A DNA stretch of 64,000 nucleotides from Paraburkholderia bryophila (GCF_003269035.1 NZ_QLTK01000012.1:117884-181883), one strand, 5' to 3'; counted from the stretch's first letter, positions 52,885 to 61,668 are shown. Notes: generated by a model from the letters alone, not told the origin. Numbers and translations are program-made.

Positions 52885-54960
52885 CTGCAAAATGGTGGCG
52901 GCTGATGACTGGCAAACAGCAGGAGCGTTCTACTTGGACTGGTGAAGCAGATGGTCGCGTTGCTATTGCGAGGTCCGGTTCACCTGTTGTCGGCGGACCG
53001 AACGGTCCCGTTGACGAATAAACGCGCGCCTTCCGACCATACGTCACGCCGGTCCATTGTTTTCAATGGTGCTGGACGTTCGACCAATGGACTGTGGGCC
53101 AGCGTGCAAACCATACAAGCCGCGGCCTCACCGATTGATAATCGGCACGTCAACGGCAGTTACTGGTGCTGAATCTGGCGGCCAACAGTACCGCACCACC
53201 GTTGCAGTGGCAGACCGATTGTCGTTCGACCGGTCCGCAGTACTTTATACCGGTGAGGACTACCAGGTGGTGCGAGACTGTCATTAATCGGTGCGGCACT
53301 TCGGTTGTAGGGCCGATTGATACGCTGGCGATCAATGGTAGCGACGGAGTGCCCAATAGACCCTGGTCACGCCGTGCGGCACTGTACCAACGGTGCTGAC
53401 ACGGCAGGGTGTTCTGTTACATAGTGCCGTTTCACTGCTGGTGACTGTCAGTGTCCGTGGCGTATGTCAGTGATCGTCGCTGTTGGTACTGTAGCTGCCT
53501 GTTGCAAGCGGCAGCAACACACTATATCCATGGTACGCGTACTTGTGTCTCTCTGTTGCAGTGTCGCGCGGCACCACCAATAGCGGACTGACCGTCGGTA
53601 CACGGTATGTCAATGGTAGGCATTGGTGCTGGTTCTGGCGGCCAACGGTGCCGCATCACTGTTGCAATGGTCAGCAGACCGCCTTTCGACCGGCCCGCAG
53701 CACATCACACTGGTGAGGATTGCCAGGTGATGGGAGGCTGTCACTGATTGGTTCGGTACTTGACTTTAAGAACCGTTGATACACTGGCGGTCAATGGCAG
53801 CGACTGTATGTCAACGGACTGCGGATCACTGTGTGGCACTGTAGCGATGGTACGGGCACTGCACGGCGATCTTTTGCACAGTCAGGTTTCACTGGTAGCA
53901 GGCTGACTGAATGGTGCGGCTGACCAGTGATTGCGGTGGTAGGGCGGAAGTAGCCGTTGGTACGCTACTGACAACCGGGTTCGGCGATGGCCTACCGGAC
54001 TGTGTACCAGTATCAGCACAGTGTGCTGCATCCATCACACTGTGGTTCGATGGTAAAACCGACCCGGTCAGTGGAAAGCAATAGTGCAGACTGTTGCGCA
54101 CCGCGACTGTTGGCAACGGTGCCTACTGGACCAACAGTCGCAACGGTCCGTCTATTGGTTCGGGGCAACAGTGAGCGGACCTGAACCACTGGTAGCAACA
54201 GTCGATCAACCGTTGTGTCACGGTGCGCTTGCAGACAGCGACCGTTGCAGTGGTTCGTGGCACTCGTGCTGTTGTCGCCGTCGCGACTGTTGCACTGTTG
54301 CTGCCACTGATGGCGGCGCTGCAATGGTGATGCGACTGTGTAGCGCACACTGGCTGGCGAAGGACCGGGGACTGGACCGATGGTCGCGACTGCAACACTG
54401 TAGTGTCAACATAGTTCACGCTGTCGCGATTGGTTGTGCGGGCAACGGTCGCGATGGTGATACTGTCGCAGTCGCCGACTTCGACGGTGCGCGCACCAGT
54501 GCCGCGTCGGCAGTCGTTCACGGCTACTGCGCGGACACTGTGGCGACCATCGCGATGGAAACACGACGGAGTAAGCGTTGTCATTGTCGAGTGACAACCA
54601 TGTTGCCTACACTGTTACCACTGGCCGTGACGGTACTGCACATGCCGACACGGTGATATGCACGCTGTCGGCGACCACTGTTACCCGAAAGCTGGTAACC
54701 GCGCCATTGCGGCGATACTGTCCCGCCGCACCATTGACACTGGATCGGACCGTGCAACAGGTCGGAATGGTGTTGCACGATGGAATGGTGGTGTCAGACA
54801 CTGTGCAGACAGTGTCCTCACAACGCACTACGCAGATATCGTCGCCCTTCACGGCTTCCAATGGTAGTTTCAGCGAGGGGGTGACAGCGGGTACAGTCAA
54901 CAAGTGGTAGGTAGGGGCGTCGGATGCGATTTCTGCCAAAAGCAAGCTGATCCGCTGCCC
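52885..54960. repeat. Patterned non-coding region with biased words and a diverged duplication
   Basis: About 2.1 kb without a credible gene: every frame is broken or yields Cys/Arg/His/Ser-rich unnatural protein. The DNA is dominated by a few related words, ACTGTNGC, CAATGGT, CAACGGT/ACCGTTG and GGTGC, recurring every 10-30 bp on both strands with irregular spacing. Within it, 53143-53449 and 53603-53907 are diverged copies of one unit (see separate entry). It lies between a defence operon and the replication gene and could be the element's origin with iteron-like sites, a recombination substrate, or decayed repetitive coding DNA. I cannot decide between these. Confidence 0.6.
53143..53907. 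repeat. Diverged direct duplication, about 305-bp unit offset by 460 bp
   Basis: Copy 1 (53143-53449) and copy 2 (53603-53907) align end to end. Shared anchors in the same order include TCTGGCGGCCAAC, TTTCGACCGG/GTTCGACCGG, CCGCAG, GGTGAGGA, CCAGGTG, GACTGTCA/GGCTGTCA, TTGATAC and TTTCACTG. By eye about three quarters of positions agree, with small indels. Neither copy keeps a common open frame. Confidence 0.75.
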
Positions 54961-55013
54961 CGTAACGAGACTGTTGGCGCGTACCCACAAAACTTGCGAA
55001 GCGTCAAGTTGTA

Positions 55014-55042
55014 TTGACAACAGGGGTCGTTTACGGCATAAT
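55014..55042 (+). promoter_or_regulatory. Strong sigma-70 promoter of the replication gene
   Basis: TTGACA (55014-55019), exactly 17 bp, CATAAT (55037-55042). The -35 is also the right arm of GTCAA/TTGAC (55003-55018). The transcript would have a 5' leader of about 310 nt before the likely start codon of the primase-helicase gene. Confidence 0.7.
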
Positions 55043-55360
55043 GGCGTTTCTAGTCGTGATGGCAGCAAACCGCTGACAACACCGTCGCAGCTAGTATCAA
55101 TGAAGGGAATCCGGCGCTGTGCCAGTTACCCATTAAGCGGTGAAGTTTCTCTCTGCCGCGTCTATATGATTGTCTCCCTGTTTGTTTGATCGCACGCAGA
55201 TGTCGTCTATCCAAGACTTCATCACGGTAGCAAGCAAACCTAATCCAAAGATCGTTTTACCAACTGCTGCGTTATCGGCACGAATCCATCTGCCGTGTCC
55301 GCTCGCCGTTGCACTACCGGTCGCATGGCCGCGCACAACTTGCGCGGGACAATTCATTTC

Positions 55361-58213
55361 ATGTATCAACAACAATCTATTCATTCGGAACCGGCGTGCG
55401 TCGAGTTCCAACAAGGCAGCATCCTTTCAGCGTTTGCCGACGAAGCATCAGTCGCAAAGATGCCACAAGACTGCACCGATGGCGATTCGAATGCCGCAGT
55501 ACAACAGCGGACCGATCTGTGGCCGCAAGCCAACCTGACAGTTCTGTTGTCGCCAGTACCTATTACCAAGTCGTTTTCGTTAACTCCTGAAGGCAAACTG
55601 GACAAGCAGACACAAGGCAACGTCTCGTCCGGCAAACTTCTTCGTCAGAACTTCGGGTCCATCGAGCAATTTGCCGAACTGCTTGGGCTTCTGACGCCAA
55701 AGCAGTGTTGCATTTATGGTGTCGCACCACATCCCGAGATGACGTTGATGACCCAATCAGCGTGGGAAACTGCCGGTCGTCCTGAAGACGCGATACCGCG
55801 CACCACATCGGCATTCGCGTGGCCCGCTGGTCCCGGTATTCTGATGCTGGACTACGACGCACCGAAGGACGGCGCGGACCCCCTACATCGTGACGAACTT
55901 TTCTCGCTGCTGCATGCAGCCTGCCCGGCACTCGCCGAGTGCGATTCTCTATGGATGTCCAGCACATCCTCGGAAATCTACAACCGTGAAATTGACGAAT
56001 GCGTCGTAGGAACGAAGGGGCAGCGCATCTACTTCATCGTCGAAGACGCGGCTGACATTCCTCGTGCCGGTAAGGAATTGCTGATCCACCTCTGGGCTGC
56101 GGGTCACGGCCACTTCGAAGTCTCTTCGAGTGGTTCGCTGCTGGAACGTGGTCTTTTCGACGCGACTGTATGGCAAACGAACCGCATCGATTTCGCCGGT
56201 GGCGCCGATTGCAAACCCCCGCTGGAACAACGTCGCGTTCCCTTGGTTCAGAAGGCTACGAACCGCATGGTTGACAGCCATGCTGCAATTCCATCGGCGT
56301 CTGCTGAGGTCGTTGCTGCTGCTAACAAACACAAGACTGCTGCAAAGGAAGCGATGGCATCGGCAGTCGCTCAAAAGCGCCAAGAGTGGCGCGACGAGCG
56401 ATTTGAGTACTACACCAAGACCAATCCCGCGATGTCCGCAGAAGCGGTCTCGCGCATGGTCGGCTTCGCGCTGGATTCGCAACGCAAACAGCTTCTGGCT
56501 GACTGGTCGATCACTGTTGTGCATGCCGACGGCACGCGTCACGCGGTGACCGTTGGTGAGGTCTTGACCGATCCACAGCGTTACGACGGAATGCTGACCC
56601 TTGATCCACTGGAACCTGAGTACGACGGCGGAAGGCCTGTCGGTAAACTGTTCCTGTCTGGCCGCCTGAATCTGTTTAGCTTCGCGCACGGCGGGGTCAA
56701 CTTCGCGCTTTGCAACAAAGTCGTGAAGATCGAAAAGCGGAAGGGCTGCGAACGCGAGATGGCCGACGAAGTCATGGCGATCATGCGTGACCACCCGGAA
56801 ATCTACGAATTCGGGACTGCGGTGGTACGTGTGATCGACGGCAAGCCTGTTGCACTCAACGAGAATTCCCTGCGATATTGGCTTGGTGGCTTGGTCCAGT
56901 TCTACAGATTAGTAGCGGCGAACGGACATCAGGTCGAGGTTCTGGAAGACCCGTCAGACAAGCTCTTCAAAATGATCCTGTCTTCCGGCATCCCGCGCAA
57001 CTTCAAGCGTCTGAGCGCCGTGATTTCTGCGCCGACACTGCGCCCGGACGGAACTCCGCTGGATACGCCCGGCTACGATCAGAAAACCGGACTACTGCTT
57101 CATTTCGATCAGGAATTCGACATCACCGTCCCGCTGTATCCGACACAGGAACAAGCACGCAAGGCCCTGCAAAAGCTTTGGTACCCGTTTGAGCGCTTCC
57201 CATTCGTGGACGAAGACGCACGTGCGGCACATCTTTCGGCGCTGCTGACGGCAGCGATACGCCCGGCAGTTCCCACGTCACCGGCGTTCGGATATGACGC
57301 ACCAACGCAGGGCAGCGGAAAAACTTTGCTGGCTGACTGCATTGCGTTTTTGACGACCGGCATCAAACCAGACGTGTTTCCGCCATTGAATGACGACACC
57401 GAGATGCGCAAGCGTCTGTTTTCTTCGCTGCTTGCTGGTGATGGTGCGATTGTGCTGGATAACCTTGTTGGGACGTTCGACAGTGCTTCGATGGCAGCTA
57501 TGCTGACGGCACCACAGTTCAAGGATCGTGTCCTTGCCAAGTCCGAAGTTTCGAGCGTTCCCAACAATGCGGTCGTCTTGTTGACCGGGAACAACATGGT
57601 TTTAGCTGGCGATATGGCTCGACGCGTGGTCGTCTGCCGCATCGACGCGAACATGGAAACACCTTTTGGCCGATCATTCGACGTCGATCCACTCTCATAT
57701 TGCCGGTCACACCGCCTCGAAATGATGGTCGCTGCCCTGACATTGATTCGCTTTTGCCTGTCATCTTCTGACTTCAAACCAGCGCCGGGACGCGTTGCTT
57801 CGTTCGAAGATTGGGACAAGTTCGTGCGCCAGACGGTCATCCATGTTGGACGGACGCTCGCACCTAATCAGTTCGGTGATGTGATGCGCCTGCTGGAGCA
57901 CAACCAGTCTGAGGACCCCAATCGCGACGGACTACTCGATTTGTTGCTTGCATTGCAGGCATCCTTTGGGGCACGTGCGTTTACCGCCAGTGAGGTCTTT
58001 TCTGCATGCAACCGCGCATCGGCGTCGCTCGAATCAACGGACACGAAGCTGAACGAAGCAGTGCTTGCTGTATCGCCGAATCCAAAGCTATCGACTTCTG
58101 GTATCGGAAGGTTGCTGAGGTACCGGCGTGCCCGCATCTGCGATGGCTTGTCGTTGCAGATCGGTAGTGACAACAAGAACGGACGCACTTGGCGCGTGGC
58201 CGGTGCGTCGTAG
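55361..58213 (+). CDS. Primase-helicase replication protein of a mobile element
   Basis: About 950 residues from ATG 55361 (MYQQQSIHSE); an in-frame ATG at 55325 and GTG at 55295 are alternatives and no start has a good ribosome site. The N-terminal half has features of an archaeo-eukaryotic-type primase: GILMLDYDA near residues 159-167 (acidic pair) and WMSSTSSEIYN near 198, then FEVSSSGSLLERGLFD. The C-terminal half is an AAA+/SF3-like helicase with Walker A APTQGSGKTLL (near 648-655), Walker B AIVLDNL (near 695-700) and a sensor VVLLTGNNM. This fusion resembles replication proteins of P4-like and other satellite elements. With the patterned DNA upstream it suggests that the island can replicate on its own at some stage. 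Confidence 0.8.
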   Translation: MYQQQSIHSEPACVEFQQGSILSAFADEASVAKMPQDCTDGDSNAAVQQRTDLWPQANLTVLLSPVPITKSFSLTPEGKLDKQTQGNVSSGKLLRQNFGSIEQFAELLGLLTPKQCCIYGVAPHPEMTLMTQSAWETAGRPEDAIPRTTSAFAWPAGPGILMLDYDAPKDGADPLHRDELFSLLHAACPALAECDSLWMSSTSSEIYNREIDECVVGTKGQRIYFIVEDAADIPRAGKELLIHLWAAGHGHFEVSSSGSLLERGLFDATVWQTNRIDFAGGADCKPPLEQRRVPLVQKATNRMVDSHAAIPSASAEVVAAANKHKTAAKEAMASAVAQKRQEWRDERFEYYTKTNPAMSAEAVSRMVGFALDSQRKQLLADWSITVVHADGTRHAVTVGEVLTDPQRYDGMLTLDPLEPEYDGGRPVGKLFLSGRLNLFSFAHGGVNFALCNKVVKIEKRKGCEREMADEVMAIMRDHPEIYEFGTAVVRVIDGKPVALNENSLRYWLGGLVQFYRLVAANGHQVEVLEDPSDKLFKMILSSGIPRNFKRLSAVISAPTLRPDGTPLDTPGYDQKTGLLLHFDQEFDITVPLYPTQEQARKALQKLWYPFERFPFVDEDARAAHLSALLTAAIRPAVPTSPAFGYDAPTQGSGKTLLADCIAFLTTGIKPDVFPPLNDDTEMRKRLFSSLLAGDGAIVLDNLVGTFDSASMAAMLTAPQFKDRVLAKSEVSSVPNNAVVLLTGNNMVLAGDMARRVVVCRIDANMETPFGRSFDVDPLSYCRSHRLEMMVAALTLIRFCLSSSDFKPAPGRVASFEDWDKFVRQTVIHVGRTLAPNQFGDVMRLLEHNQSEDPNRDGLLDLLLALQASFGARAFTASEVFSACNRASASLESTDTKLNEAVLAVSPNPKLSTSGIGRLLRYRRARICDGLSLQIGSDNKNGRTWRVAGAS

Positions 58214-58224
58214 AGGGCGATGTA

Positions 58225-58342
58225 GGAGATAAAGGAGATAAAGGAGATAAAGAAGATAAAAGTAGGTCCTTCAGGTAATTTATTCCGTGATCTTTGATAG
58301 CAGAACCAATTTAGTCAAATCTATCTCCTTTATCTCCTTATC
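58225..58342. repeat. GGAGATAAA tandem repeat with inverted copy
   Basis: Four 9-bp units (GGAGATAAA x3, GAAGATAAA) at 58225-58260 begin 11 bp past the primase-helicase stop. The reverse complement (TTTATCTCC plus a partial unit) lies at 58322-58340. The two arms can form a long hairpin in the transcript. In-frame the units would read GDKGDK or DKEIKEI. Confidence 0.75.
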
Positions 58343-58576
58343 GCCAACTTTGATGGCACCTGAAACAAGAAATCCGCCATCCCTATCGGTTGAGTGGCGG
58401 TCGTCATACTTGGTCCGACCGTCATCCTTATTAAATCGCAGATGCAAAGAAAAACATAATTGAAAACCAATCATGAAGAAAATATCTATCAAACAACAAA
58501 TTTCGCAATATAAACAGTTTCTTGCTGCAACCACGCCGTTGTCCGAAGCCTTGTTCGGAGAAGTTGAAGACGACAC
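58280..58576 (-). CDS. Small uncertain ORF
   Basis: 98 codons from a GTG. The C-terminal half (RTKYDDRHSTDRDGGFLVSG and GDKEIKEIDLTKLVLLSKIT) reads like a normal hydrophilic protein, while the N-terminal half is Cys-rich and overlaps another small frame on the opposite strand. The first residues coincide with the repeat-derived DKEIKEI stretch only at the 3' end. No family is recognised and at most one of the two overlapping frames is likely real. Confidence 0.25.
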   Translation of the reverse strand: MSSSTSPNKASDNGVVAARNCLYCEICCLIDIFFMIGFQLCFSLHLRFNKDDGRTKYDDRHSTDRDGGFLVSGAIKVGDKEIKEIDLTKLVLLSKITE

Positions 58577-58655
58577 AGTCCCGAGTAACGACGATCTTCA
58601 GACGCGCCGTATTTCTGTCGAAACAGATGCGTCAGTGTGTGAACGTTGCATCTGA
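58473..58655 (+). CDS. Small hypothetical protein
   Basis: 60 codons starting MKKISIKQQISQYKQFLAAT, with protein-like composition (basic N-terminus, acidic middle EVEDDTVPSNDD). It lies 260 bp downstream of the primase-helicase gene. No Shine-Dalgarno sequence is evident and it overlaps the frame on the other strand. Confidence 0.3.
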   Translation: MKKISIKQQISQYKQFLAATTPLSEALFGEVEDDTVPSNDDLQTRRISVETDASVCERCI

Positions 58656-58748
58656 ATCGTGACGCCAGCGGGATGACATCGACCTATACATTTCTGCACA
58701 CACGTATTTCTATCGCTCGACATTGTGGATAGCGGGACTGTCCAATCT

Positions 58749-59153
58749 TCACCTGAAAATGGGAACATAGGTCCCATAAGCCCATACCAACGTCCCGACT
58801 ACAGTGAGCGCAATCCCGACTAGTTCGCTTTGTAATTCAGCATTGATTCGAATGCGGGCGCGTTCAATGTTCTCGCGTTGAATGCGTTCCGCTTCTTCCG
58901 GGCCAATAGGTTTTCCGGTGATGCCGGTACTGGATCGAACGATTTGATTTTGGTTCAGATATTTTTCAATTGTTGTGAATCGGATCAGGGAAAATAGCCC
59001 AAAGACTGTGGCGACTCCACCAGACGCGGCGAACAGATTCATATCACGCATATGTTGGCCGAACCAGAAACTCAAGGCCATGAAACAAATCAGTGTTGCG
59101 CCACTGTACTTCGAATTCAGTGTCCGTACTATCAGTGACAACATTGTTCTCAT
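58749..59153 (-). CDS. Two-helix membrane protein paired with the HEPN-like gene
   Basis: A 134-residue protein, started at MRTMLSLIVR (59151-59153). It has two N-terminal hydrophobic segments (GATLICFMALSFWFGQHM and LFAASGGVATVFGLFSLI), a charged helical middle (GPEEAERIQRENIERARIRI) and a C-terminal membrane segment (ELVGIALTVVGTLVWAYGTY). It begins 46 bp after the stop of the HEPN-like gene and is probably co-transcribed. I recognise no family. Membrane proteins next to HEPN-type genes can be effectors, but that is speculation here. Confidence 0.55.
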   Translation of the reverse strand: MRTMLSLIVRTLNSKYSGATLICFMALSFWFGQHMRDMNLFAASGGVATVFGLFSLIRFTTIEKYLNQNQIVRSSTGITGKPIGPEEAERIQRENIERARIRINAELQSELVGIALTVVGTLVWAYGTYVPIFR

Positions 59154-59199
59154 ATGAATGGCTTCGCGATTGAAGTAGTAGTAGTAGGTGATTTTCCCG

Positions 59200-59811
59200 T
59201 CAACTGTCCCAGCCATCTCGTTCCAAACCATCCAATATCGACTTATAGAACGCCAACCCCAATTCGCCATAAGTCTGGATCGTCGCCAGTGAAATGTCTT
59301 GACCAGCATGTAAGCGCGGCACATCGTATGTTTGTTCCCGATTTTTCACTGCACTCAAGCGCAACTCTGCCCTGACTGTTCGTCTGTGATAACGGGGGGG
59401 CGGTGGAACATCAACGGTCACGCCGCCAATCGTGATTCTCGGATTTCGAACGCGAAAGCTACTATCTGTAGTGGACACGTTCTCGAAGCCGCCCGGCATC
59501 ACGCCCGTGGTGTCATCGTGCCGGTGCTCGTCTGCATGGCGTGCCTGAGATAAGTAACGTATCAACTCGTCCGATTTCAACGCGGCTTTGACCCGTTTCA
59601 CATGGGGTGAGTTATAGAACTTGGGATCGCCCTTGAGTGCGGACTCCGTCTTGTTCCAGAATCGGGTAAGCCTGCCGATGAACTCCTTCCAGTGAATGTC
59701 TTCGTCGTCTGGCCCGCTCGCGACTTTCAGGTTGTCAAGCGCCGTTTTGGCGAATGCAAGTTCTTTCCGTGCTGCTATCAGCTTCGTCCCCGCCACGCGA
59801 ATCTCCCCCAT
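59200..59811 (-). CDS. Soluble helical protein with HEPN-like RX4H motif
   Basis: A 203-residue protein, started at ATG 59811 (MGEIRVAGTK); no ribosome site is evident, and the frame stays open about 20 codons further upstream without an ATG. The N-terminal 100 residues are helical and end in SQARHADEHR, where Arg91 and His96 form an RX4H motif as in HEPN RNases. The C-terminal half is beta-rich with a proline loop (VTVDVPPPPRYHRRTVRAEL). The HEPN assignment rests on that motif and helix content only. It pairs with the two-helix membrane protein. Confidence 0.5.
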   Translation of the reverse strand: MGEIRVAGTKLIAARKELAFAKTALDNLKVASGPDDEDIHWKEFIGRLTRFWNKTESALKGDPKFYNSPHVKRVKAALKSDELIRYLSQARHADEHRHDDTTGVMPGGFENVSTTDSSFRVRNPRITIGGVTVDVPPPPRYHRRTVRAELRLSAVKNREQTYDVPRLHAGQDISLATIQTYGELGLAFYKSILDGLERDGWDS

Positions 59812-59814
59812 CAA

Positions 59815-60020
59815 TACGTAGAAGCTGAAGAATACAACGGTGCGCAGTTCCGGTTCGCAGCGTCAATAGGGTATGCCTCATGCGAACCGTTTCGAGACGG
59901 CCTCGAACCGGTTGCGCAGAGCCCATAAGAGACCGCTTCTGCGCGAACCATGCTAATAAGATTGCGAGAACGGACCAATGTTTGTTCATGCGCCCGCGTA
60001 GGCCGCTGGAAGGTGGCTGC
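59815..60020. other. Short intergenic, nothing recognised
   Basis: 206 bp between the HEPN-like gene and the secreted-protein gene. No gene or terminator is apparent. Confidence 0.35.
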
Positions 60021-60812
60021 CTATTCGATGCTGTTCTCCTGCTTTGTTCCGTCGATAGGCTGATTTACAGTGACTTTTCCAAAATAAAGATAAACGCCGG
60101 TTAGAAAGTTAACTTTTCCGCCGAATATCGTTTCATACAAAACCTGAACGCCGAGACTAGATGTGGTTGACTGGAATGAATAGTTATGAATTAAGCCGTG
60201 GCCTTGAATGTATTTTTGAATCAAATCATCCGGAGCTTCTGGAGTTGTACCCGCACCAATCAACTCGTAATCGGTTGGCACCGTATCTCTTGAGTATCGA
60301 ATCAATTCTGAAATGGGGGCTACAGGAATTTTTGTTGTATCTTTACTTCCAATGCCAAGATTTTTTAGCATGGCCGCTGGAATGGCTCGGCTAGGGGTAA
60401 AATTTATTTGGCGTGATTGATTTTCGCCGGGCTTGACTGGCGCTAAAAATCGAATCTTCACCTTTTCTGCTGGCAAGCTGCTGATGTTGGACAAGCTGAG
60501 TGTTAAATAGCCCTCGTCATCCGATACCCATTTTTCAATTTGTGCGGAGACCACGTCCAGTTTGGTTGGATTCGACGCTTCGACGTATTTCTCTATCTTT
60601 ACCAGCGCGTCTGCCGTGTCCTTCGTGGCAGAGAAATTGGCGCAATATTTCGTGGGAAATGGTTTTGGTGTCGCCGCATTAACTGCATTAATCACAATAT
60701 TGCAGTCACCCTTGACGATTTGCGCATTGGCCACGCCTTCAGCGCCAGCGGAAAACGAGGGGCATGAATAAAGTACGGCGGCTAGGGCGGTAAGCGTAAT
60801 TTGCATTTTCAC
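60021..60812 (-). CDS. Exported protein of unknown function
   Basis: A 263-residue protein with a signal peptide (MKMQITLTALAAVLYSCPSF, cleavage near SFSAGA). The mature part has two cysteines (GDCNIVIN and KYCANF), and a middle region rich in strands (WVSDDEGYLTLSLSNISSLP). Its start overlaps the stop of the (NG)n membrane protein gene by 4 bp, so the two are coupled. No domain is recognised. Codon use is less GC-biased than the chromosome's. Confidence 0.6.
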   Translation of the reverse strand: MKMQITLTALAAVLYSCPSFSAGAEGVANAQIVKGDCNIVINAVNAATPKPFPTKYCANFSATKDTADALVKIEKYVEASNPTKLDVVSAQIEKWVSDDEGYLTLSLSNISSLPAEKVKIRFLAPVKPGENQSRQINFTPSRAIPAAMLKNLGIGSKDTTKIPVAPISELIRYSRDTVPTDYELIGAGTTPEAPDDLIQKYIQGHGLIHNYSFQSTTSSLGVQVLYETIFGGKVNFLTGVYLYFGKVTVNQPIDGTKQENSIE

Positions 60813-61282
60813 TTCTGTTTTCCTGCTTGATTGATAACGTTATTATGCGATCCGTTCACTACTTGTACATTATTGGACAGCGGTGACGCGTACATTTGTA
60901 CATTCCCTATGGATGACGAGGCGCCTTGCACGATACTGTTGCCATTGCCATTGCCATTGCCATTGCCATTGCCATTGCCATTGCCATTGCCATTGCCATT
61001 GCCATTGCCATTGCCATTGCCATTGCCATTGCCATTACCTGATTGTGCGGGCGGGCTCTCAACGGGACCTCGGTTCTGGCGTAAAACCGCACCGGCAGAT
61101 ACAAGGAGAACGCCAAGAGAGATGACGAAAAAGCAGACCACCGCCAGTTGGATGATTTTCTTATCCGACTTCTTGGCTTTCAGCACGGCGAAGACCACGC
61201 CAGACCCAATCGAAACCACGAAAGCGGCGCATACAATAGGGTTATTAAGATATGGAGCCCAAGCTCCGGATTCAACTGCCAC
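60809..61282 (-). CDS. Membrane protein with (Asn-Gly)n spacer
   Basis: A 157-residue protein from GTG 61282, with a G-rich run 8 nt upstream. Two membrane helices (NPIVCAAFVVSIGSGVVFAV and IIQLAVVCFFVISLGVLLVS) are followed by a spacer of about 17 Asn-Gly pairs and a C-terminal 40-residue segment (VQMYASPLSNNVQVVNGSHN). The layout suggests an inner-membrane anchor displaying a short domain at the end of a flexible linker. It is the first gene of a pair with the exported protein. Asn-Gly bonds are prone to deamidation and cleavage, so a (NG)n tract is unusual. Function is unknown. Confidence 0.6.
   Translation of the reverse strand: MAVESGAWAPYLNNPIVCAAFVVSIGSGVVFAVLKAKKSDKKIIQLAVVCFFVISLGVLLVSAGAVLRQNRGPVESPPAQSGNGNGNGNGNGNGNGNGNGNGNGNGNGNGNGNGNSIVQGASSSIGNVQMYASPLSNNVQVVNGSHNNVINQAGKQK
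60941..61036. repeat. Hexanucleotide microsatellite GCCATT x16
   Basis: 96 bp of perfect GCCATT units on the plus strand, encoding (Asn-Gly)n on the minus strand. Perfection suggests recent expansion; changes keep the frame. Confidence 0.97.
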
Positions 61283-61668
61283 TCAGCCACCCCCTAGTAA
61301 TCCATTGATCACGAGCGCGTGTATCGCGCCCCACATGGATAACGGCATGAATTCTTCATACCTTTACACCAGAAAGTTGAGCGGTGTGACGGGACTTCAA
61401 TGCAGGGTCGTGCGCGGGATGTTGCTGTCCCGTCTGCTTCAGACTCAGGTGACTACGTCAATCGACGCGCACGTTGTGGAATCCACGGATAAGGCGATCG
61501 CCAAATCACGAAGTCGCAGCTTAATCATGAGCAATGGACTACCGGTGAGCATGTCCGAAATCGACCGGTGGCGTACACCCCAAGTTCATCCTGTCCGAAA
61601 TATAGGTTGTAAACCTATTGGACACCTGGTAGTATTCGTACTCCCTTTTCGGACATACACAGGTGCCA
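61283..61668. other. Intergenic region holding recombinase sites
   Basis: 385 bp without a gene, between divergent genes. The right half carries the TGTCCGAAA sites described separately. Confidence 0.5.
61552..61655. promoter_or_regulatory. Repeated and palindromic sites upstream of the serine recombinase (res/att candidate)
   Basis: TGTCCGAAA occurs at 61552-61560 and 61592-61600, and inverted at 61647-61655. A fourth, partial inverted copy (TGGACA, 61619-61624) makes 61592-61624 an imperfect palindrome centred on AGGTTGTAAACCT (61604-61616). This arrangement, a palindromic core with accessory repeats beside the gene, is that expected of a serine resolvase site, and could also autoregulate it. 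Confidence 0.55.

Noticed and set aside
52942..54910. Many 60-190 codon frames in the patterned region, for example 54084-54656
   Set aside because: Cys/Arg/His/Ser-rich, without homology, and overlapping on both strands; they follow from the word bias of the DNA.
52885..54960. CRISPR array
   Set aside because: The recurring words have no fixed length or spacing, there are no uniform repeats with unique spacers, and no cas genes are present.
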